From: Streptomyces sp. NBC_01244
GTDB taxonomy: Bacteria; Actinomycetota; Actinomycetes; Streptomycetales; Streptomycetaceae
DNA: 64,000 nucleotides
Assembly (NCBI RefSeq): GCF_035987325.1
Contig: NZ_CP108488.1
Location: 8,618,001-8,682,000 of the forward strand
Reading direction: 5' to 3'
The notes beneath the pieces are model-generated. The model was not told the DNA's origin, made no database searches, and saw nothing but the letters and a program-made list of their open reading frames with translations. A program made the translations under genes and the position numbers. Of this stretch, positions 1 to 7,288 are shown in pieces (the first letter of the stretch is position 1; every line of letters begins with the position of its first letter).

Positions 1-1736
1 CAACGGGAACGGTGCGGGTCCCAGGTGGCGTAGACGCAGGTCGCCATGGTCCCGTCGAGTTCGGCGGTGATGTGGTCGAGGTGGCGCAGGACCCGGGCCG
101 GGGCGAGGCCGAGGTCGGCCAGGGTGCGGGTGGCCGTGCGCAGTTGTCCCATGGTGGCGGCGGCGTGGACACCGTGCCCCATGACGTCGCCGACCACGAG
201 AGCGGTCTTGTCCTTGGGCTGGGGGATCGCGTCGAACCAGTCGCCGCCGATGCCGCTGGCCGCTGCCGCCGGCTCGTAGCGGTAGGCGATCTGGAGGCCC
301 GCGGACCGGGGCGGAGGGTGGGGGAGGAGATGGCGCTGGAGGGTCAGGGCGGTGTCGGCGGCGTGCTGGTACCAGCGGGCGTTGTCGATGGCGATGGCGG
401 CGCGGGTGGCCAGCTCGCCGGCCAGGGTGACGTCGTCGTGGTCGAAGGGGAGCGGATTGCGGGTGCGCAGGAGTCCGAGGGCTCCGAGGACCTGTCCGCG
501 GGCCGTCAGCGGTACGGCCAGGTAGGAGTGCGCGCCCTCCTGGGCGAGGAGCTCGGCGGAGGCGTCGTCGCGCGCGATGCGCCCCAGGTCCCGGGCGGTG
601 GTGCGCGGCACCAGGACGGGGCGCCCGGTGCTCACGCAGTGGGTGACCAGGCGCTCCGCCGGATACGTGGTGCGCTCGCCCACCGGGTCGGCGGCACGGA
701 GCGCGTCCGTCTCGTACGCCGCCGCGACGGCCAGGGCCATGAAGAGGGGTTTCGTACCGGGGCCGGGCGCCGTGGCCGCACTGCCTTCCAGGGCGGAGTC
801 GAGTACGTCGACCGAGGCGAGGTCGGCCAGGTCGGTCACGACGAGGCCGGCGAGCTCGCGGGCCGTGCGTTCCAGGTCGAGGGTGGTGCCGACGGCCACC
901 GACGCCCGGGCGATGAGGTCCAGGCGCCTGCGGGCCTCGGCGGCCTCTTCGGCCGCGCGGTAGCTGTCGGTGACGTCCACCACCACGAGGGCAACACCGA
1001 TCACCCGCCCGCGGGGGTCCTCCAGCCTGTAGTACGAGCCCGACCAGGCGTGGTCCCGGCCCGGATCGGCGGGAGTACGGCCGACGCCGTACTGGTCCAG
1101 CAGCGGCGTGCCGGTGTCCAGGACCTGGCGCATGGAGGCCTCGATCACGTCGGTGTCCAGGAACGGCAATGCCTCCCGGGGCGTACGGCCCAGATGCTCC
1201 TCGGCCGGCAGGCCGTTGATCCGCACCAGCATCGGATTGATCAAGACGTAGCGCAGGTCGGTGTCCAGCACGGCCAGCCCGAGCGGTGACTGCGCCACCA
1301 GCGGCACCGAAAGCGCGAGGTCGCGCTCCACGCCCCGCAGGACGGTCTCGTCGCAGGCGATCCCCAGGGCGTAGACGCCGCCGTCCTCGTCCTGCAGCCG
1401 CATGTTGCGGAATTCCACCAGCCGCGTGGAGCCGTCCTTGTGCCGCACGGGGAAGACGCCCGCCCAGGTGCCGCCCCCGGCCATGACCTTGGCGAACAGT
1501 TCGAGGACCAGGCCGACGTACTCGTCGGCGACCAGCAGCTTCGCCGCGTGGCTGCCCAGCGCCTCCTCGGCCGACCAGCCGAACAGCTCCTGAGCCTGAG
1601 GGCTCCACAAGGTGATCCGGCCCCCGGTGTCCAGGACCACCGCGGCCACGCTCAGTATGTCCAGGAGACCTCCGGGCTCGGAGGGAACGACTCTCACCGG
1701 GCCGGGGCCGGCCCGGGACGCCTCGGTCGTGACCAT
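1..1736 (-). CDS. SpoIIE-family PP2C phosphatase with PAS and GAF domains (C-terminus off window)
   Basis: This is a serine/threonine phosphatase of the SpoIIE/RsbU class, which typically acts on anti-sigma-factor antagonists. 578 complete codons are visible and the C-terminus lies beyond the left edge. Two PAS-like segments come first (about residues 25-145 and 150-270), then a GAF-like segment (about 290-440). The start of the PP2C domain follows, with GGDWFDAIP near residue 500 and the metal-binding VVGDVMGHG near 515. The ATG at 1736 is preceded by a near-perfect Shine-Dalgarno GAAGGAGGT with 5 bases spacing. No transmembrane segment is seen, so it is probably cytosolic. A second protein of this class lies at 54245-56707. 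The substrate cannot be told from the sequence. Confidence 0.9.
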   Translation of the reverse strand, partial: MVTTEASRAGPGPVRVVPSEPGGLLDILSVAAVVLDTGGRITLWSPQAQELFGWSAEEALGSHAAKLLVADEYVGLVLELFAKVMAGGGTWAGVFPVRHKDGSTRLVEFRNMRLQDEDGGVYALGIACDETVLRGVERDLALSVPLVAQSPLGLAVLDTDLRYVLINPMLVRINGLPAEEHLGRTPREALPFLDTDVIEASMRQVLDTGTPLLDQYGVGRTPADPGRDHAWSGSYYRLEDPRGRVIGVALVVVDVTDSYRAAEEAAEARRRLDLIARASVAVGTTLDLERTARELAGLVVTDLADLASVDVLDSALEGSAATAPGPGTKPLFMALAVAAAYETDALRAADPVGERTTYPAERLVTHCVSTGRPVLVPRTTARDLGRIARDDASAELLAQEGAHSYLAVPLTARGQVLGALGLLRTRNPLPFDHDDVTLAGELATRAAIAIDNARWYQHAADTALTLQRHLLPHPPPRSAGLQIAYRYEPAAAASGIGGDWFDAIPQPKDKTALVVGDVMGHGVHAAATMGQLRTATRTLADLGLAPARVLRHLDHITAELDGTMATCVYATWDPHRSR

Positions 1737-1931
1737 GGCCGACCTCCTTCACCGGTGCGGCGGGCCCCGGAGCCGGAGATCCAGCCCCTCACAGGCCCGG
1801 AAGCGCTCCTCTCATCCTCCCCCCGCCCGATCCGGTCGGCAGTCCTGGCAAGCGGGACAGGCGTTCTCGTGGTGCGAGCGCGACTGTGCGTGTAGCGTCA
1901 GCTGCAGCTGTCATGGTTCCGAAGTACCGGT

Positions 1932-1963
1932 CGCCCGTGAGTGCACCTTTCACGGGCGATTTT
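1932..1963 (+). promoter_or_regulatory. Terminator-like hairpin in the cold-shock gene leader
   Basis: A perfect 9-bp inverted repeat (CGCCCGTGA at 1932-1940, TCACGGGCG at 1950-1958) with a 9-base loop is followed directly by ATTTT. It lies about 90 bases upstream of the cold-shock start codon. A possible -10 (TAGCGT, 1893-1898) upstream would place it inside a leader of roughly 140 bases. That arrangement fits a transcription attenuator. From memory, attenuator-like leaders of cold-shock genes have been reported in Streptomyces RNA surveys. The hairpin and T-run are seen; the regulatory role is inferred. Confidence 0.6.
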
Positions 1964-2031
1964 GCTGTTCACAGTCTCTGAGGACCAGGGCGATCACCTC
2001 CGGCTCCCGCATGGTGCGGGACCGGTTTCTA

Positions 2032-2045
2032 GTCCTTTGGAGGAC
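2032..2045 (+). promoter_or_regulatory. Small hairpin overlapping the cold-shock ribosome-binding site
   Basis: GTCCT (2032-2036) can pair with AGGAC (2041-2045) around a TTGG loop. This covers most of the Shine-Dalgarno GGAGG at 2039-2043. The start codon is at 2048. A weak 5-bp stem over the ribosome-binding site could make translation depend on temperature or on binding of the cold-shock protein. The pairing is visible; the function is inferred. Confidence 0.4.
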
Positions 2046-2047
2046 AC

Positions 2048-2251
2048 ATGGCCACCGGAACCGTGAAGTGGTTCAACTCGGAAAAGGGCTTCGGCTTCAT
2101 CGAGCAGGAGGGTGGCGGCCCGGACGTCTTCGCCCACTACTCGAACATCGCCGCTCAGGGCTTCCGTGAGCTCCAGGAGGGCCAGAAGGTGAACTTCGAC
2201 GTCACCCAGGGCCAGAAGGGCCCCCAGGCGGAGAACATCACCCCCGCCTGA
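2048..2251 (+). CDS. Cold-shock protein, CspA family
   Basis: This is a 67-residue single cold-shock domain, a nucleic-acid-binding five-stranded OB fold that acts as an RNA chaperone in the cytoplasm. The RNP1 motif KGFGFIEQ (residues 13-20) and the RNP2-like VFAHYSNI (about 27-34) are intact, and the protein starts with the typical [10 protein letters not shown]. The length is exactly that of actinobacterial CspA proteins. It is monocistronic: a long structured leader precedes it and a strong terminator follows. Streptomyces carries several such paralogues, so no specific gene symbol is assigned. Confidence 0.96.
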   Translation: MATGTVKWFNSEKGFGFIEQEGGGPDVFAHYSNIAAQGFRELQEGQKVNFDVTQGQKGPQAENITPA

Positions 2252-2306
2252 GGCTCACCTCCTCATAGCGGGCGCGCCGCGGTAACAGCGGGCGCCGCTG
2301 TATGAC

Positions 2307-2337
2307 AGCCCGGCCGGCACGGTGTGCCGGCCGGGCT
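2307..2337 (+). terminator. Rho-independent terminator of the cold-shock gene
   Basis: A perfect 14-bp stem (2307-2320 with 2324-2337) has a GGT loop and is followed by TTCGTTT. It lies 55 bases downstream of the cold-shock stop codon. Confidence 0.9.
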
Positions 2338-2567
2338 TTCGTTTGGCCCGAAGTCCGACGGATGGACCTTGCGTCGCCACCCGCGCCCGAAAACCAGTGG
2401 ACCCGTGCTCCCGTGGGCCGTTAGCGTGCTCCCGCCCGCAGTCGCCCCGGCAAGGACGTGCCGTTGTACACCAAGTGAGACACCCCGAGCGCTGAACCGT
2501 CGCGCGTCGCACCCGTGCGCCGCGCTCCTTTCCGCTGCGGTCTTCTCACTGGAACCGGTGTATCTCC

Positions 2568-3007
2568 ATGTCCCGAACCCGGGTGGTCGTTCCCACCTGC
2601 CTGCCGATCGTTCTCCGCCGTTGCCACAGGTGCCCTTCCGGGCGCTTCCGGGTGCACGGCGACCTCCTTGTCAACGCGCACCACAAGCTCCTCGACGCCT
2701 GGCTCCGCGACCCGGCCGCCTCGGGCCGAAGCGACCGGCCGGCCTGGCAGTCGCCGTACGGTCCGCCGTCGCACCGGGCGCACCGCGGCCGGTGGGCCCC
2801 CGTGCCGGGGGTGGCCCATCCCCGGTCCTCCTTGCCGCGCGAGTACCTGTGCGGCCGGTGCGACTGATCGTCGAAGGTCCTGGCTGTACTTCTCGCCCGA
2901 GGCGGTGGCGCCGAAGACCTGCGGGGTCCACCGCCTCGGGCCGGTTCCGGTGCACCGTATGGGAATCCGAGTGGCCGGGAACACCGGTCGTCGTGCTCCT
3001 CGAACGA
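2568..3007 (+). pseudogene. Decayed DUF1062-like gene
   Basis: Two fragments in different frames look like the ends of one actinobacterial DUF1062 protein, which is normally about 190-200 residues. The first runs from an ATG at 2568 and reads VVVPTCLPIVLRRCHRC, then VNAHHKLLDAWL, and then loses family character near 2705. The second, in another frame at about 2835-2880, reads ARVPVRPVRLIVEG, which resembles the family's C-terminal part. The middle, including the second cysteine pair, is missing. The match is from memory of the family. No intact protein can be made, and no clear ribosome-binding site precedes the ATG. Confidence 0.5.
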
Positions 3008-3020
3008 TAGGTTGCCCGCC

Positions 3021-3569
3021 ATGACTGATCTTGGACCCGTCACTTGGCCACCTGACCCGATACGGACCGAGCGGCTCGTGCTCCGCGTTTCCGAGGCCCG
3101 GGACCGTGCCGCGTTCATCGAGCTGTTCGCCTTGCCGGAGGTGCGCACCTACCTGGGCGGCCCTCGACCGCGTGATGAACTCGAACGCGCGGTGCCTGAG
3201 GTGCCCGGGCGGCGACCCGGCGTTTTCGTGATCGATCTCGACGGAGAGATGATCGGCACGGTATCGCTCGATCGGCGCGACGCAGACCGTCCGGGGCGCC
3301 TTCGCCCCGATGGCGGCGAGGCCGAACTCGGCTACATGCTGCTGCCCGGAGCATGGGGACGCGGGTACGCCGCCGAGGCGTGCGCGGCGGCACTCGACTG
3401 GCTCGCCGACGCGCTTCCCGGCGAGCGGGTGGTGCTCTGCACCCAAACGGCCAACGACCGCTCGATGCGTCTCGCGGCGAAGCTGGGGTTCACTGAGCTG
3501 GAGCGGTTCGAGGAGTACGGCGCCGAGCAGTGGTTCGGCGTGTGGTCCTCGGCCTTGCCGCCCGGTTGA
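3021..3569 (+). CDS. GNAT-family N-acetyltransferase
   Basis: This is a 182-residue acetyltransferase of the RimJ/RimL-like branch, which transfers an acetyl group from acetyl-CoA to an amine or a protein N-terminus. The opening IRTERLVLR is typical of this branch. The acetyl-CoA-binding motif A is AELGYMLLPGAWGRGYAAEA (about residues 100-119), and motif B includes TQTANDRSMRLAAKLGF. I chose the ATG at 3021 over a TTG three codons upstream because the family begins close to this point. It is flanked by decayed genes and looks monocistronic. The substrate is unknown. Confidence 0.85.
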   Translation: MTDLGPVTWPPDPIRTERLVLRVSEARDRAAFIELFALPEVRTYLGGPRPRDELERAVPEVPGRRPGVFVIDLDGEMIGTVSLDRRDADRPGRLRPDGGEAELGYMLLPGAWGRGYAAEACAAALDWLADALPGERVVLCTQTANDRSMRLAAKLGFTELERFEEYGAEQWFGVWSSALPPG

Positions 3570-3718
3570 GCTCGTGCTCGACGGCGCGGGTCCGCGAGAC
3601 CACCGATCGCCGGCCGGGAGGCCGTGTGCGCCACGGCCTCGCCGGAGGAGGGCCGCCGCGGTCCCTCGTACGGCGCGAGTAACATGTACAACTCATGCCG
3701 ATGTAGTGTCGGCCGGCC

Positions 3719-3765
3719 CCGGGTGACGCCCCCGGCGGCCGCCGGCGGGGCGGCCCGTCACCCGG
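3719..3765. repeat. Complex inverted repeat upstream of the ABC-transporter remnant
   Basis: CCGGGTGACG (3719-3728) is repeated inverted at 3756-3765. Between the arms lies a second palindrome, CCGGCGGCCGCCGG (3732-3745). It sits between an AT-richer, promoter-like stretch (about 3680-3710) and the decayed ABC gene. It may be an old leader or terminator left over from the lost operon. Confidence 0.4.
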
Positions 3766-3798
3766 TGTTCGCCGTGGATTTTCGCCCTCGCGGTTGCG

Positions 3799-4446
3799 GG
3801 CGGGGCGCCTCATCGTCGCCCCCCGCGAGTCCACCCTCGAGCTCGCCGACCACGTCGCGCTGATGGACGGCGGCCGGATCACCGACATCGGCACACCGGC
3901 CGAACTGCGCGCCCGCTCGGCCCTCTTCCGGTCCCCGCTGTCCACCTCGGACCGTCCGGAAGACACCGATGCCCACTCGCCCGCTTCTACGATCCGGCCT
4001 CCGGAACCGTCCGCGTCGACGGCCACGACCTGCGCGAACTCGACCTGACGGACTACCGGCGCCGACTGGGCATCGTCCCGCAGGAGCCGCACCTGTTCGG
4101 CGGCAGTGTCCGCGACGCCATCGCCTACGGACGCCCCGAGGCGAGCGACACGGAGGTGGAGGCGGCGGCCCGGGCCGTCGGAGCCCACGAGATGGTGGCC
4201 ACGCCCGCGCACGGGTACCTCACGCAGATCGGGGAACGCGGACGCGGCCTCTCCTCGGGCCAGCGCCAGCTGCTCGCCCTCGCCCGGGCCGAACTCGTCG
4301 ACCCCGACATCCTGTTGCTCGACGAGGCGACCGCAGCGCTCGACCTCGCCACCGAACGGCGATGGCGTACCGGTGACGGACGGAAGTCCACGTCACCTCG
4401 GGCAAGGAGAACCCGATCGGTCCCGCACGCGGCAGAAAGATCGTGA
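3799..4446 (+). pseudogene. Collapsed tandem ABC exporter genes (two NBD fragments fused by deletion)
   Basis: Two ABC-exporter fragments lie head to tail. The first (about 3799-3950) is the C-terminal end of a nucleotide-binding domain: LIVAPRESTLELADHVALMDGGRITDIGTP, with the H-loop histidine replaced by proline. The second, in a different frame (about 3980-4360), starts just after where Walker A should be (RFYDPASGTVRVDGHDL). It keeps the Q-loop (VPQEPHLFGG), the signature LSSGQRQ and Walker B ILLLDEAT. The membrane domain and Walker A of the second gene are gone, and its end runs into unrelated codons up to a stop at 4446. The simplest history is one deletion joining two neighbouring half-transporter genes, plus frameshifting and end loss. 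Confidence 0.85.
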
Positions 4447-4470
4447 ACGTTCACGTGATCGTCAAGAAGT

Positions 4471-4523
4471 GCCCGCCGGGGCCGGACCGGGACCACCGCA
4501 CGGGTGGTCCCGGCCGGGCGGGC
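4471..4523. terminator. Bidirectional terminator-like hairpin
   Basis: An 11-bp perfect stem (4487-4497 with 4503-4513) is extended by an outer pairing of GCCCGCC (4471-4477) with GGCGGGC (4517-4523). It lies between the end of the ABC remnant and the convergent end of the HAF-repeat gene at 4552. There is no long T-run, as is common in Streptomyces. Confidence 0.6.
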
Positions 4524-4551
4524 AGCGGCGGGAGGTCGGGCGCCGCGCCGG

Positions 4552-5670
4552 CTACCGCCAGACGACGGCGCGCCAGCGGACCGGCCAGCTCCTCGAACTG
4601 CCCACGTCAGCCGCGACGTTCCCGCTCGCGTTGATCGCGAGCGGCTGGGTCGTGTCGATGCCGGCGGGAAGGGGAAGGGCGGTGACCCGCCCCCGTGGGT
4701 CCCATGTCACGGCACGCTCGTCGGAGGTGCCGACGCCGGTCCCCGCGTCGTTGATCCCGTTGACGAAGACCCGGCCCGTGCCGGGCAGCACCTCGAGTTC
4801 GGTGGTGTCGTTTCCGTCCCACCTCACGGCATGGTCCTTGACGTTCCCGACGACGACGTCGGAGTTGTTGACGCTCACGGACCGCGCGCCGATCCCCTGC
4901 GACGGCAGGGCCTCGAACCTCTTCCCGCGCGGGGCGCGGACGGCCTTCCACTCCCCGGCCCCGTCGGTCGCCCGGCCGATCACCGTGCCGCGGTCGTTGA
5001 TCGCGGCCGGCTCGCTGTACGAGCCCCCGAGCGAGCCGAGATCGTGGACACGGCCCGCTGTGTCCCAGCGCACGGCCCGGGTCTTCTCGCCCGGCACGAA
5101 CACGTGGCCGGCGATCTCTCCCCGCTTGTTGATCCCGGTGGCCACGCCCCCCTCAGCCCTGGCGGGCAGGCGCAGTACGGTCGCCCGGCCGTCCGCGCCC
5201 CAGCGCACCGGGCGCGTGCGCCCGGCCGTCGACAGACGCCCCACGGCGACGTGGGCGTCGTTGATGTCCTGGGCTTCGCCGTCGACGTAGCCCGGCGGTT
5301 CCTGGAGCCGGGTGAGGGCGCCCGACGCGTCCCAACGGGCGGCATGGCGCACGCCGTCCGCCGTGGCGGTGAAGCCGGCCACGGTGCCGTCCTCGACGAT
5401 CTTGACCGCCTGCCCGCCCGAACCTCCGGAGACGGCCTGCAGGCGGGTGAGGGAGCCGTCGGCGCCCCACCGTACGAGGTAACCCTCCTCGTTCTCGTCC
5501 AGCGAGAGCCCCACGACGTCCCCGGCGTCGTTCATCGCCTGGGCCGAACTACTGGAATGGCCTGCCAGGAGCGGCAGTTCGTACATCGAGACGGCGACGC
5601 CGGAGGGCGCGGAGAGCGCGGAGGGCGCCACCATCACGGATAACATCGCGGAAACCACCACGGGTATCAA
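4552..5670 (-). CDS. Secreted HAF-repeat protein
   Basis: This is a protein of about 372 residues made of repeated units of roughly 45 residues. Each contains an AxRWD or VRW turn followed by an INxxGxVVG segment, for example AINDRGTVIG and GINKRGEIAG. This is the HAF-type extracellular repeat, predicted to fold as a beta-propeller-like array. I prefer the TTG at 5670 because AGGGGAG lies 6 bases upstream. It gives a short signal peptide (IPVVVSAMLSVMVAPSALSA) that fits secretion. A GTG at 5715 is the alternative and would add 15 polar residues before it. No catalytic residues are recognised, and the role outside the cell is unknown. Confidence 0.75.
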   Translation of the reverse strand: MIPVVVSAMLSVMVAPSALSAPSGVAVSMYELPLLAGHSSSSAQAMNDAGDVVGLSLDENEEGYLVRWGADGSLTRLQAVSGGSGGQAVKIVEDGTVAGFTATADGVRHAARWDASGALTRLQEPPGYVDGEAQDINDAHVAVGRLSTAGRTRPVRWGADGRATVLRLPARAEGGVATGINKRGEIAGHVFVPGEKTRAVRWDTAGRVHDLGSLGGSYSEPAAINDRGTVIGRATDGAGEWKAVRAPRGKRFEALPSQGIGARSVSVNNSDVVVGNVKDHAVRWDGNDTTELEVLPGTGRVFVNGINDAGTGVGTSDERAVTWDPRGRVTALPLPAGIDTTQPLAINASGNVAADVGSSRSWPVRWRAVVWR

Positions 5671-5806
5671 GAAGATCTCCCCTGTCTTCTCGGACTGACA
5701 CGGCGCCGGACGCACCCGCCCACCCCTGTTGATCCCCCGGGCGGCGGGAACGGCACGACGCCCGAGCCCTGCCCCGACCGCGACACGAAGAAACGTGCCC
5801 GGATTT

Positions 5807-7288
5807 TCAGGAGCACAGTACGTGCACCAGGCCCTCCAGAGCGGTGTTGTCGAGCGCGGTGCGGTGCGCGAGTTTGTTGCGGGACACCCGCAGGGTCCGC
5901 AGCCGGTTGGCCTCCGGCTGCGTGAGCCGTACGTGGCCCTGCAGGTGGGCGTGCCACATCACCCCGAGTTCCATTTCGGCCTGCTGGCCGTAGAGGGCGG
6001 CGAGTTCGGGCCGGGGGAGGCGCGAGCGGACGCCGATCACCTCGGTGAACTGCTCACGGGCCTCGTCGAGCAGGGGCAGCAAGGCGTGATTCTGGGCCAG
6101 CCAGATGCGGGTGCGCACGCTGTGCTCGTGCTCGGCCGCGCCGCCGGGGCGGTGGCGCAGCCGTCCGTCCCACCGGTCCAGCCTGCCCAGGTCCCATTCG
6201 GGGCGCAGCGAGGCGTTCGGATGGAGCAGGGCCGCGATGGGTTCCGACCTCCGCGGCTCGGGTACGGAGGTCGGCCCGGGTACGGAGCTCCGCTCGGGCC
6301 CGGCGGTCCGCTCGGGTACGCGGCCGCCTGTGAGCAGCCGCAATTGCGCGGGAAGACTATCCGGGAGTCCGTCCCACTCCACCGCCAGCCGCGCGGCGAG
6401 GTCGAGGAAGGGCCCGCACACCTCGACCACGGTGGCCTGCGCCACCGCTTCGAGGAGCTGGTGGCGGGCGGCCGGGCCGGACGGGAGGGGCCGGGCCATG
6501 GCGACCACGGTGGCGGTGTCCAGCCGGCCCAGGGCGCCCCACCACCAGTGCACGCCGATGTCCTCGCGCGCGATCTGCTCCGGCAGTTCCACGGGCAGCC
6601 CCGCCGACGTGGCCAGTACGAGCAGCCGGGGGCGCCGTTCGGGAGGCAGGCCGGCCGCCTTGACGGTGGCGGACAGCCGGCGCAGCAGTTCGGTCGCCGC
6701 CGTCGGAGCCGGTTCCTGCCAACCGCGCACCAGGATCACCCGGGTCGCACCGGGGCCGCCCGGGGCGGCGGTGAGGCGGTCGAGCAGTCCCTCGACCCCG
6801 GTGTGCCCCTGGTTCTGGTCCGAGGCCCTGTCGCCCAGCTCCTTGACGATCCTGTCGGCCAAGTCGTGGAAGGTGGCTCCCTCCGGCGGGCCGTCCGGTG
6901 CCGGGGCCCGCGCCCCCGGCACCGCCGCGCTCCTCGTCCGCACGGCCGAGAAGGCCGACAGGCCGTCGTCGTAGTCCAGGATCGGGTCCAGGCCGCCGCC
7001 CCACGGGCTCGAAGGCAGGGGAACCGGCGGGGCCGCGGCAAGGCTCCCGCGCGCCGCGTCGTCGCCGGGTGCGGGCACGAGGACGAAGTCGGCCAGTTCG
7101 TGGAGGAGCTCGTTCAGCACGTCCTCGACGGCGGCCGGTTCCCCGGTCAACTGGGTCTGCGGGAAAAGGCAGAGGCAGCTCCGCCCCGACCGCAGGTCGG
7201 CCAGCAGCCTTCGCATCCACAGCCGCACTCCGGGCAGTGCGGTCACGGAGGTTCCGGCGGTCACATCCGGTTCAGGGGCGGGAATCAC
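5807..7288 (-). CDS. Uncharacterised protein with C-terminal HEPN-like Rx4H motif, partner of the giant ATPase
   Basis: This is a 493-residue protein not recognised as a named family. Its GTG start (7288) overlaps the stop of the upstream 1935-residue ATPase in a GTGA, so the two are translationally coupled. The N-terminal two thirds looks like a degenerate NTPase or STAND-like module: hydrophobic strands RVILVRGW and PRLLVLATSAG, but no Walker A. The last 120 residues are helical, with an RIWLAQNHALLPLLDEAREQ segment and a final RNKLAH (about residues 470-475). RNKLAH matches the Rx4-6H signature of HEPN ribonucleases, as in Swt1-like HEPN domains. That makes an RNase effector possible, but the fold assignment is inference from short motifs. 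Confidence 0.75.
   Translation of the reverse strand: MIPAPEPDVTAGTSVTALPGVRLWMRRLLADLRSGRSCLCLFPQTQLTGEPAAVEDVLNELLHELADFVLVPAPGDDAARGSLAAAPPVPLPSSPWGGGLDPILDYDDGLSAFSAVRTRSAAVPGARAPAPDGPPEGATFHDLADRIVKELGDRASDQNQGHTGVEGLLDRLTAAPGGPGATRVILVRGWQEPAPTAATELLRRLSATVKAAGLPPERRPRLLVLATSAGLPVELPEQIAREDIGVHWWWGALGRLDTATVVAMARPLPSGPAARHQLLEAVAQATVVEVCGPFLDLAARLAVEWDGLPDSLPAQLRLLTGGRVPERTAGPERSSVPGPTSVPEPRRSEPIAALLHPNASLRPEWDLGRLDRWDGRLRHRPGGAAEHEHSVRTRIWLAQNHALLPLLDEAREQFTEVIGVRSRLPRPELAALYGQQAEMELGVMWHAHLQGHVRLTQPEANRLRTLRVSRNKLAHRTALDNTALEGLVHVLCS

Noticed and set aside
1286..1895. Several plus-strand frames opposite the SpoIIE-like gene
   Set aside because: They are shadows of a minus-strand gene whose PAS, GAF and PP2C motifs and strong Shine-Dalgarno are clear.
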